This document shows, piece by piece, positions 52,505-59,797 of a stretch of DNA of 64,000 nt. Both the position numbers and the translations under genes were made by a program. The DNA lies in the NCBI GenBank assembly GCA_046582185.1, contig JAYGEX010000025.1, forward strand, positions 1 through 64,000, read 5' to 3'. Position 1 is the stretch's first letter, and the number at the start of each line of letters is the position of its first letter. Origin of the DNA: GCA-002726655 sp046582185. Its GTDB lineage: Bacteria; Pseudomonadota; Gammaproteobacteria; Pseudomonadales; Azotimanducaceae. The notes beneath the pieces were generated by a model that saw nothing but the letters and a program-made list of their open reading frames with translations, searched no databases and had not been told where the DNA came from.

Positions 52505-53341
52505 TTAAACCGGGATACCATTTTTCGCCAGGTAGTCATTAATTAACCAACGGGAAATTGCGATATTGCCGGGAATCGTCGGCAGGTCATCTATCGGGAA
52601 CCATTGGGCATCTGCTATTTCCTCTTCCTGTAGTTTGATATCGCCGGATTCGTATTTCGCATGGAAGCCAAGCATCAGTGAATTCGGAAATGGCCATGGC
52701 TGGCTGCCCAGATATTCCAGATTACCCACCGTCACACCGACCTCCTCGCGGACTTCTCGCACCAGCGTTTCTTCAATGGACTCGCCTGGCTCAACAAATC
52801 CTGCCAACGTACTGTACATGCCTTCCGGAAAGCCATGGTTTCGAGCCAGCAATACTTCTCTGTCTCGATGCACCAGCACGATGATAGATGGTGACAATCG
52901 CGGGTAGGAGAAGATCTTACAATCCTCGCAAACCATGGCTCTGTCATTATGGTGTTCTATTGTTTTCTTGCCACATCTGCCGCAATATTGATGAGTCCTG
53001 TACCATTCACAGATTTGCTGAGCCTTTCCTGCAAGTGCAAGCAATATATTGTCCGCTTTTCCGAAGATAGCTCGCAGGTTACCGAAAGTGTGCTCACCAC
53101 TATCCTCTGCCTCCACTGCGAAACACGCAATTTCACCGTGCATGCCCATAAAATGCTGCTTTCCTTTGAGGGATTCTACAATCTCGCTCTCTGCCAGCGT
53201 CAAGGGTTTAAAAGCCCCGTCATCGGCAAAATTGAGCAGGATAGCTCCCTTGCAAAGAATAAAATACCAGGCATCCTGGTAACTTTCCGGCGGCTTGCTT
53301 ACCGATTGAAATTCAATGTTTGGTTCTGGCCATATCGCCAT
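52505..53341 (-). CDS. nudC: NAD+/NADH pyrophosphatase NudC
   Basis: A 278-residue Nudix hydrolase. A zinc ribbon (CGRCGKKTIEHHNDRAMVCE then CKIF) precedes the Nudix box GFVEPGESIEETLVREVREE (about 178-197); the subfamily signature SQPWPFPNSLMLGF follows. It hydrolyses NADH and removes NAD caps from RNA. I chose the ATG at 53341, which has AGGAG upstream and avoids the dnaQ overlap that the longer frame (53395) would cause. Gene order dnaQ-nudC suggests co-transcription. Confidence 0.92.
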   Translation of the reverse strand: MAIWPEPNIEFQSVSKPPESYQDAWYFILCKGAILLNFADDGAFKPLTLAESEIVESLKGKQHFMGMHGEIACFAVEAEDSGEHTFGNLRAIFGKADNILLALAGKAQQICEWYRTHQYCGRCGKKTIEHHNDRAMVCEDCKIFSYPRLSPSIIVLVHRDREVLLARNHGFPEGMYSTLAGFVEPGESIEETLVREVREEVGVTVGNLEYLGSQPWPFPNSLMLGFHAKYESGDIKLQEEEIADAQWFPIDDLPTIPGNIAISRWLINDYLAKNGIPV

Positions 53342-53367
53342 AAATTCTAAGCTCCTGTACTCTTGGC

Positions 53368-54081
53368 TTATGCCTCGGATTCCATTTTTTTCCATAGACA
53401 GCCAGTTTCAGACAGACCCTCTAACATCTCGAGCTTTTTGTCATGCATCACCAGCTCCTGCTCGCCCGCGCGGATAATGCGCAGCGGCTTCCTGTCAACA
53501 AGTTCTCGTTTGATTGGCCCTGACCCGTTGTTTTCATTCTCTACACCTAGACTCAGGGTGACCTGGCCACCGGTGAGCAGCAAATATACATCTGCCAAAA
53601 TCTCTGCATCCAGCAATGCACCATGTAAATCTCGTTGGGTATTGTCGACGCTGTACCGCTTACAAAGCGCATCAAGATTGTTCTTCTGCCCGGGGTGTTT
53701 ATTTCGAGCAAGTGCCAGGGAGTCAATAACCGTACAGTAGTCGGTGATGACTCCCAGAGACGGCGAAATCAATTTCATTTCCTGATTGATAAAGGCAATG
53801 TCGAATGCCGCATTATGAATTATAAGTTCTGCGCCATCGACAAATTCAAGAAACTGCTCCCAGACATCGGCAAAGACAGGCTTATCGCTAAGAAATTGCT
53901 GTGTAATTCCATGAACCTCCAGAGCGCCATCGTCAATTTCGCGCTCAGGATTAATGTAATGGTGAAAATGGCGGCGTGTGATCTTTCTACCGATCAGCTC
54001 AACACAGCCAACTTCCAGAATCCGATGCCCCAATTCTGCTTCGAGGCCGGTTGTCTCGGTGTCCAGTACTACTTGTCTCAT
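53368..54081 (-). CDS. dnaQ: DNA polymerase III epsilon subunit (proofreading exonuclease)
   Basis: A 237-residue DEDDh exonuclease. Exo I is VLDTETTGLE (5-14), Exo II is IIHNAAFDIAFINQEM (about 91-106) and Exo III ends in HGALLDAEILADVYLLLTGG (His/Asp about 155-160). It supplies 3'-5' proofreading in the replicase; the C-terminal segment binds the alpha subunit. Length matches Escherichia coli DnaQ (243). It follows rnhA after a terminator-like hairpin; in enterobacteria the two genes are divergent, here they are in line. Confidence 0.93.
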   Translation of the reverse strand: MRQVVLDTETTGLEAELGHRILEVGCVELIGRKITRRHFHHYINPEREIDDGALEVHGITQQFLSDKPVFADVWEQFLEFVDGAELIIHNAAFDIAFINQEMKLISPSLGVITDYCTVIDSLALARNKHPGQKNNLDALCKRYSVDNTQRDLHGALLDAEILADVYLLLTGGQVTLSLGVENENNGSGPIKRELVDRKPLRIIRAGEQELVMHDKKLEMLEGLSETGCLWKKMESEA

Positions 54082-54108
54082 GAAGTTCGTCTCGGGATCT
54101 TTTGTGTT

Positions 54109-54128
54109 AAAAAAGGTGTCTTAACACC
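54109..54128 (-). terminator. Rho-independent terminator between rnhA and dnaQ
   Basis: On the minus strand GGTGT-TAAG-ACACC is followed by six T. It lies between the rnhA stop (54217) and the dnaQ start (54081), so it probably ends the methyltransferase-rnhA transcript or attenuates read-through to dnaQ. A second palindrome ATGTTTTTTAAAACAT (54172-54187) lies just upstream of it. Confidence 0.65.
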
Positions 54129-54216
54129 GTTGTGTTATGAAAATCGTCTTGCGAAAGTTTTCTTATGAATAATGTTTTTTAAAACATCTTGTACATTTTA
54201 TCGCATGTATCGTGGC

Positions 54217-54675
54217 TTAGTCGCCGATATCAAGTTCGTCGATCCCCCTGTTAGCAAGTGCATCAACGAGGTCATTTTCCCGATGACCGCTGTGCCCCTT
54301 GACCCAATGCCATTCCACGGGCACCTTCAATGTCAGTGCATCCAGCTGCTCCCATAGGTCACGATTCTTAACCGGCTTGCGGTTCGAGGTCTTCCACCCC
54401 TTCTTCTTCCAATTGTGAATCCAGGTAGTAATCCCCAGGCGTACATATTGGGAATCCGTGGTCAGTTCAACGGGCGCTCGCCTCGTTAGAGCCTCAAGAC
54501 CTCTTATCGCCGCCAGCAGCTCCATTCGATTGTTGGTCGTATCCTCTTCGCCGCCCCAGAGTTCTTTCTCAATCCCGTTAAAGCGCATCAATACACCCCA
54601 GCCACCTGGTCCGGGATTGCCCCGGCAAGCACCATCCGTAAATATCTCAACGCTGGAATCTGATATCGTCGACAA
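54217..54675 (-). CDS. rnhA: Ribonuclease HI
   Basis: A 152-residue RNase HI with the catalytic carboxylates Asp in IFTDGACRGNPGPGGWG (about 11-27), Glu in NNRMELLAAIRGLE (about 48), Asp in LTTDSQYVRLGI (about 70) and Asp in RENDLVDALANRG (about 134). It removes RNA from RNA-DNA hybrids. Includes the basic handle segment (NWKKKGWKTSNRKPVKNRDL). Two bases separate it from the methyltransferase gene. Confidence 0.95.
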   Translation of the reverse strand: MSTISDSSVEIFTDGACRGNPGPGGWGVLMRFNGIEKELWGGEEDTTNNRMELLAAIRGLEALTRRAPVELTTDSQYVRLGITTWIHNWKKKGWKTSNRKPVKNRDLWEQLDALTLKVPVEWHWVKGHSGHRENDLVDALANRGIDELDIGD

Positions 54676-54677
54676 GG

Positions 54678-55430
54678 CTATCGAGACTTCTCTGGCGAAT
54701 GTGAATCACGATTAGCCGATGGCACGACACTTAACTGGCCAAAGGCTTTTTGTGTCTTCCACACTGGTCGAATGGGCGTCATGGCTCCAACCTGTTTCCT
54801 GGCGACAATCACGTAAACTGCGCCGATTGGCCAATTGATATTCCGACTCAGACCCTTTGAGTAATCTGGCGTATCAACTCTCGACCTTGGCAGTCCGTAC
54901 ATACAGTACTGGGCACGATCAATCTTAAAATTGAGCAGGTTCATCCAGTCCATCAGACGTCCAGATGGAATGAACGTCCCATTCCACGGCGGTGTCTTGC
55001 CAAGTGCTGCAATGGGCTTTAGCAAACCCCACAGGCTATATGGGTTAAAGCCGATAATGACAAGGTGCCCGGAAGGCAGAATTACCCTCGCAGCTTCGCG
55101 TAATACATCCTGGGGCGATGCAATGAAATCCAGCATGTGGTGCATTAAGACAACATCCACCGAATCATTCTCAAAGGGAAGTTGCGCTGGCTGAGCCATA
55201 AATGGCCCACTGTCACCATCGAGCAATGCGGTAGACATCTTGTGCTGAATAGGGCTCGCTGCAAAGAGAGGCTCATCCTGAACGCTTAGTTGCAGGAAAT
55301 GGTAACCAAAGAGACTGGAGAGTAATTGCTCCAGGATTGCAGATTCAGTGTGCAGGACTTGCCGCCCTATCGGACTGTCAAACCATAGCCTGATCTGGCG
55401 TAGGTTTTTAGTGTTTGAATTGGTCAACAT
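54678..55430 (-). CDS. SAM-dependent methyltransferase, YafS-like
   Basis: A 250-residue class I methyltransferase-like protein. Family context is decisive: it stands directly upstream of rnhA, as yafS does. Motifs include LPFENDSVDVVLMHHMLDFI (motif II/IV region) and EAARVILPSGHLVIIGFNPY (about 121-140), while the motif I glycines are poorly preserved. The target is unknown. ATG start; coupled to rnhA. Confidence 0.83.
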   Translation of the reverse strand: MLTNSNTKNLRQIRLWFDSPIGRQVLHTESAILEQLLSSLFGYHFLQLSVQDEPLFAASPIQHKMSTALLDGDSGPFMAQPAQLPFENDSVDVVLMHHMLDFIASPQDVLREAARVILPSGHLVIIGFNPYSLWGLLKPIAALGKTPPWNGTFIPSGRLMDWMNLLNFKIDRAQYCMYGLPRSRVDTPDYSKGLSRNINWPIGAVYVIVARKQVGAMTPIRPVWKTQKAFGQLSVVPSANRDSHSPEKSR

Positions 55431-55638
55431 TTTGTATTACTCAATATTGCCGTCTTGCGGGTCCCATGGGCTAAAGAGAGACCATGACTAACGCGATACG
55501 TTTACAAGCTGGAATATTACAACATTACAAACCAGAAAATGGATTAATTCCAGGCCAAAAATTACTATCGTCAACAATTAATATTTCAGGTTACAATGTA
55601 GGGCAGAATAACAAGTCACAGAATTACCCCCCGCTCGC

Positions 55639-57339
55639 ATGCATGTATTCAGGCGATTTTTACTAGCAGGTTTCCTTCTGCCCTTTATTTCGGGCTGTGT
55701 CTCACCAATCAGTCAAACATCACCGCTCCGTGAGGACGTTCCTGCCGATATGGTGGACGTGGCGCTCGTTCCAGACATAACTTCCACTATTGAACCCCTT
55801 GAAGCGCCAGTAGAGGCAATACCAGAGTTAAGTTCTGTTGAAATCACAACTTCTATTGGAGTCACAACTTCTATTGGAGTCACAACGCCGGAACCGGAAC
55901 TCGCCGATCCTGAATTTTCTGATTTATGGGCGCGCGTGCGTGCGGGATTCCAGCTGAACCATGAAATCGACCGCAAGCGAGTCCAACAGGAAATCGACTG
56001 GTACAAGAGACACCCGGAATATATTAACCGGGTCGCTAAAAGAGCGAGTCGCCATTTATTCTTCATCGTCGAACAACTGGAAGCAAAAGGACTTCCTCTG
56101 GAAATTGCATTACTACCTATCGTAGAAAGCGCCTTTGATCCCTTCGCTTATTCTCATGGTAGAGCATCAGGGCTCTGGCAATTTATTCCACCAACTGCGC
56201 GTGTCTATAAACTGAAGATAGACTGGTGGTACGACGGCCGCCGGGACGTACCTGATTCCACTCGAGCTGCAATTGAATATCTGGAGAAGCTCTATTCGAT
56301 TCTTGACGATGACTGGCTGGTGGCACTTGCTGCATACAACTCTGGCCAGGGAAATATGGGGAAGGCCATCAGGCGCAATAGACGCTCAGGCAAACCCACT
56401 GATTTCTGGTCGTTAAAAGTACTGCGTGAAACACATTCCTATGTACCGCGACTACTGGCGATCAGCGAAATAATCGCCAACCCGTCTAAGTACAACATTG
56501 ATCTGGAGCCTATTCCAAACGATCCTTACTGGACCATAGTTGATATATCCTCGCAGCTGGACCTCGCAAAGGCAGCTGAACTTGCTGCGATGCCAAACGA
56601 AGAGTTATATCGCTTGAACGCTGGCTATAATCAATGGTCAACGCATCCTGATGGCCCTCACCGGCTACTTATTCCCACGGACAAAGCCGAGGGATTTTCT
56701 GAAAAACTTGCGACCCTTCCAAGAGAGCAAAGAATGACCTGGAAGAGGCACAAGATTCGAGAGGGCGAGAATCTGGGATCGATTGCCCAGCGATACAACA
56801 CCACTGTAGCAGCCATCAAAGCAGCCAATAACATCAACGGAAATATGATCCGGACCGGCCATTCCTTGACAATACCCATGGCCTCATCTGCCAGCGTCTA
56901 CACAATGACTTCAAATGCGCGGCTCAAAAATTCCCAGAAATCCCTGGAGAAAAAATATGGGGAAAAGCCCATTCGATACGTGGTGCAAAGCGGGGATAGC
57001 TTCTGGGATATATCCCGGGAGTTCAATGTTGGAATGCGTGAGCTCGCGCGCTGGAATGGCATGGGTACAGCACAGATGTTGAAGACGGGCAGTGTCCTGC
57101 TTATCTTCAAACAAGCTTCCGCGAGCTACCCAGCGACGATAGCAAATAGCCCACGGAACGATATTATAAGGAAGGTCAACTATCGAGTTCGCCAGGGCGA
57201 GTCACTTTCCTTGATCGCTAACAAGTTCAACCTGTCTGTGAACAAGATCAAAGGCTGGAATCAGGACTTGCACAATCGCAAATACATCCAGCCTGGTGAC
57301 AAGATTACATTGTATGTTGATGTTACCGCTACTGAATAG
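55639..57339 (+). CDS. mltD: Membrane-bound lytic murein transglycosylase D, lipoprotein
   Basis: A 566-residue peptidoglycan enzyme. N-terminal lipoprotein signal with lipobox ISGC (about Cys20); then a linker containing a six-residue tandem repeat (TSIGVT twice); the Slt-type domain at about 130-270 with catalytic Glu in PIVESAFDPFAYSHGRASGL; then three LysM domains (REGENLGSIAQRYNTTV, QSGDSFWDISREFNVG, RQGESLSLIANKFNLS). It cleaves glycan strands to anhydro products during growth. The usual neighbour gloB is absent between it and the yafS-like gene. Confidence 0.92.
   Translation: MHVFRRFLLAGFLLPFISGCVSPISQTSPLREDVPADMVDVALVPDITSTIEPLEAPVEAIPELSSVEITTSIGVTTSIGVTTPEPELADPEFSDLWARVRAGFQLNHEIDRKRVQQEIDWYKRHPEYINRVAKRASRHLFFIVEQLEAKGLPLEIALLPIVESAFDPFAYSHGRASGLWQFIPPTARVYKLKIDWWYDGRRDVPDSTRAAIEYLEKLYSILDDDWLVALAAYNSGQGNMGKAIRRNRRSGKPTDFWSLKVLRETHSYVPRLLAISEIIANPSKYNIDLEPIPNDPYWTIVDISSQLDLAKAAELAAMPNEELYRLNAGYNQWSTHPDGPHRLLIPTDKAEGFSEKLATLPREQRMTWKRHKIREGENLGSIAQRYNTTVAAIKAANNINGNMIRTGHSLTIPMASSASVYTMTSNARLKNSQKSLEKKYGEKPIRYVVQSGDSFWDISREFNVGMRELARWNGMGTAQMLKTGSVLLIFKQASASYPATIANSPRNDIIRKVNYRVRQGESLSLIANKFNLSVNKIKGWNQDLHNRKYIQPGDKITLYVDVTATE
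55843..55886. repeat. 18-bp tandem duplication within mltD
   Basis: The unit GTCACAACTTCTATTGGA occurs twice in a row with a third partial copy, in frame, in the region coding the linker before the catalytic domain. It looks like a recent in-frame slippage. Confidence 0.75.
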
Positions 57340-57347
57340 CGCAGAAA

Positions 57348-59234
57348 TTAGTTCGTCCGTGTGACGCTGGCAGCTTTCAGTAAACTAGCCTGGTATTCCT
57401 GATAATCAACATTCCCCTGTCCAAGAGCTAACGCTCGCCCCAGGGCTTCTACTTCGCGAGATCCGGCAGGGCCTTCAGCCTTGATCTTCACATTGGTTAC
57501 ACTAATAACCGCAGCACCTCCACCTGGCAACATCGTATAACCCACCGACTTGTCTCCATGCAGCGGCTTTGGCAATGAAAAAGCCAATCGATTAATTGTC
57601 GGGTCCATACCAATTTGACTGCGACTCGCCTCCCCGGTTACCTGCCACTCCAGACCATATTGGTCGGCAACATAACGCGTAATTGAGCCACTCTCTAACA
57701 TGGCGACCATCTCTTCAGCCTGACTCTCCGCCAGGTCACCCGCTTTATCGAGCTGTAATTGCTCGCGAATTGTAGAACTGACATCCGCAAATGGCTGTAT
57801 TTCGCTGGGCTTGTGCTCTCTTATTCGCACCACAACATGATGGTTAGCATTTATTTCAATAACGCTGCTATTATTTCCATCCACCAATACGTCCGGCCCA
57901 AATGCAGCGGCAATAACATTGCCATTTGCAGCGATACCGCTACTGGTCGCACGATTGACATGACCGGTAGTCTGAATCTCCAGATCAAGCTCCTCCGACG
58001 GATCCAGTAAGTCTTGAGATTCAAATGCCATTTCGTCCAGCCTGGCGGACTTGCTTACGAAGATATCTTCAGCAAGGGATTCTCTGAAATCTCTTTCGAT
58101 ACGATCACGGATTTCACTAAGTTCAGGAGTTTTGGCCTCTTCAATGCCCAACAATTTAATGATGTGGAAACCAAATTCTGTCAACACAGGCTCTGAAACT
58201 TCATTCAATGCCAGCTCATAGCTTACGGCTTCAAATTCGTCGACAAAGGTACCTGATTCATTGAGGCCCAGATCACCGCCGTTCTCTGCACTTCCCGGAT
58301 CATCTGAATGATCCTTGGCAAGCTCCGAAAAGTCTCCGCCATCAATGATGGTGGCATATATTTCATCAACTTTTATCTTTGCAGCCTCCTCCGATGTCTC
58401 ATCACTGATCTCAATCAATATATGAGCAACGCGGTGCATCTCATCCTTTGCATATAACTCTTTGGCATCTTCATAGAAAAGAACCAGCTCACTTTCGTCA
58501 ACAGTCATCTGGGCGATCAGATCGCTTCGCTTTAACTCCAGATACTCAATATCAATTGTTTCTTCAGTGACGAACTCGAATGAGTTTGCATCGTAGTAGT
58601 CCTGCACCTCATTCTCGTCCACAATCACTGCATCCAGCAGGTTCTTGACGTCGAGCTGCAGGAAGGCAATATCACGAGTCTGTTGAACCAGACTCCTGGC
58701 ACGTTCAGCCTCCTTCGTGGTCAGAAAAGATGAACCCGCGATGGCAGAATTGATCTGCTGAAATTCCTTGTCCCGCCGCATCTCTTCCCGGTAAGTCACT
58801 GGGCTGAAGCCAGCGCTGCCGATAACAAGTTGAAACTGTTGAGGGTTAAACTGACCATCAATCTGAAAAACTTCAGTCGCCCGAATTTCCTCGTCCAGAG
58901 CGCTATCACTGTACTCCAGTGAGAGGGCTTCACTCTCCTGGGAGAGTAGTTTGCGATTGATAAGTGACTGCAGGACATTTCCACGAAGTTCGTCTTCATC
59001 GATATTCTGAGGTTCTACATTTTGCGCGATCAGAATTCGGCGGTTACGCTGCACCGCTATTTCCATTTCCTGTTGCGTCACATTGTCGCCGTTGACGGTT
59101 GCGACCTTAGCAACTGGTGCCAGAAATGTCGTAATCGAACCCATTCCAAATAGTGCGAAGACGACAATAATCAAGCCGACGATAATTTTGGTGACTAATC
59201 CTGTTGAGTTGTCACGGAGTTGCTGGATTCCCAT
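57348..59234 (-). CDS. ppiD: Periplasmic folding chaperone PpiD
   Basis: A 628-residue inner-membrane anchored SurA-like chaperone. One helix at about 13-33 (TKIIVGLIIVVFALFGMGSI), a SurA_N-like chaperone domain (about 38-200), a parvulin domain (about 270-365; HRVAHILIEISDETSEEA, SDDPGSAENGGDLGLNESGT, GFHIIKLLGIE) and a further C-terminal chaperone part. It works at the Sec translocon exit on outer-membrane protein precursors. Length equals Escherichia coli PpiD (623). Downstream of hupB as in enterobacteria. Confidence 0.93.
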   Translation of the reverse strand: MGIQQLRDNSTGLVTKIIVGLIIVVFALFGMGSITTFLAPVAKVATVNGDNVTQQEMEIAVQRNRRILIAQNVEPQNIDEDELRGNVLQSLINRKLLSQESEALSLEYSDSALDEEIRATEVFQIDGQFNPQQFQLVIGSAGFSPVTYREEMRRDKEFQQINSAIAGSSFLTTKEAERARSLVQQTRDIAFLQLDVKNLLDAVIVDENEVQDYYDANSFEFVTEETIDIEYLELKRSDLIAQMTVDESELVLFYEDAKELYAKDEMHRVAHILIEISDETSEEAAKIKVDEIYATIIDGGDFSELAKDHSDDPGSAENGGDLGLNESGTFVDEFEAVSYELALNEVSEPVLTEFGFHIIKLLGIEEAKTPELSEIRDRIERDFRESLAEDIFVSKSARLDEMAFESQDLLDPSEELDLEIQTTGHVNRATSSGIAANGNVIAAAFGPDVLVDGNNSSVIEINANHHVVVRIREHKPSEIQPFADVSSTIREQLQLDKAGDLAESQAEEMVAMLESGSITRYVADQYGLEWQVTGEASRSQIGMDPTINRLAFSLPKPLHGDKSVGYTMLPGGGAAVISVTNVKIKAEGPAGSREVEALGRALALGQGNVDYQEYQASLLKAASVTRTN

Positions 59235-59298
59235 TTCTTTCCTCGAAACTGCACTTGCGCAGATTTACTTTTTTAACTATTAAAAAGTGCTGTAATAC

Positions 59299-59330
59299 AA
59301 AAAATGGCGCATCACAGATGCGCCATTTTT
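59299..59330 (-). terminator. Rho-independent terminator after hupB
   Basis: TGGCGCATC-ACA-GATGCGCCA is a perfect 9-bp stem with flanking A and T runs, so it can work in both directions. It lies 79 bases past the hupB stop and 65 bases before the ppiD start. Confidence 0.9.
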
Positions 59331-59408
59331 AAAAGCGTTCTAACGTTAACGCTTATAGACCTACCTAAGGTGTTTTAGCTGAATAATAACAGGTCTTGAT
59401 TTTGACGA

Positions 59409-59684
59409 TTAGTTATTAACAGCATCCTTAAGTGCCTTACCAGCTTTAAAAGCAGGTACTTTAGCGGCCTTGATTTGAATCTCTTCACCCGTCTGAGGAT
59501 TGCGTCCAACTCTGGCTGCGCGATCTCGAACAGAGAATGTACCAAAACCAACCAGCACAACAGAATCACCATTTTTCAGTGAGCCTGTGATGGACTGGAT
59601 CATGGAATCCAGTGCTCGACCAGCCGATGCTTTCGTGATATCAGCTGATGTTGCGATGTTCTCAATTAATTCTTGTTTGTTCAC
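59409..59684 (-). CDS. hupB: DNA-binding protein HU (beta type)
   Basis: A 91-residue histone-like protein. MNKQELIENIATSADITKAS opens the helical dimer body and GFGTFSVRDRAARVGRNPQT with IQIKAAKVPAFKAGKALKDA forms the DNA-embracing arms and C-terminal helix. HU bends DNA and compacts the nucleoid. Position between lon and ppiD is that of hupB. Own promoter and terminator, so mostly monocistronic. Confidence 0.95.
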   Translation of the reverse strand: MNKQELIENIATSADITKASAGRALDSMIQSITGSLKNGDSVVLVGFGTFSVRDRAARVGRNPQTGEEIQIKAAKVPAFKAGKALKDAVNN

Positions 59685-59718
59685 TCACTACCCCTTTTAT
59701 TGTCTTAGTTTAGATATA

Positions 59719-59736
59719 TTGCAAATCCATTTGCAA
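59719..59736. promoter_or_regulatory. Perfect palindrome in the hupB leader
   Basis: TTGCAAAT-CC-ATTTGCAA (18 bp) lies about 20 bases downstream of the hupB -10 box and 35 bases before the start codon. It may bind a repressor or form a short mRNA hairpin. No known regulator recognised. Confidence 0.5.
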
Positions 59737-59757
59737 TACCCCGGAATCATTAACAAC

Positions 59758-59787
59758 TTTATACCAATTGCACAAAATGGCTGTCAA
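59758..59787 (-). promoter_or_regulatory. Sigma-70 promoter of hupB
   Basis: On the minus strand TTGACA (59787-59782) and TATAAA (59763-59758) are 18 bases apart, close to consensus. It fits strong expression of HU. Confidence 0.75.
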
Positions 59788-59797
59788 GATAAATGTC

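Noticed and set aside
53635..54168. A 177-codon rightward frame opposite dnaQ
   Set aside because: It is a shadow of dnaQ on the other strand with no domain features or ribosome site.
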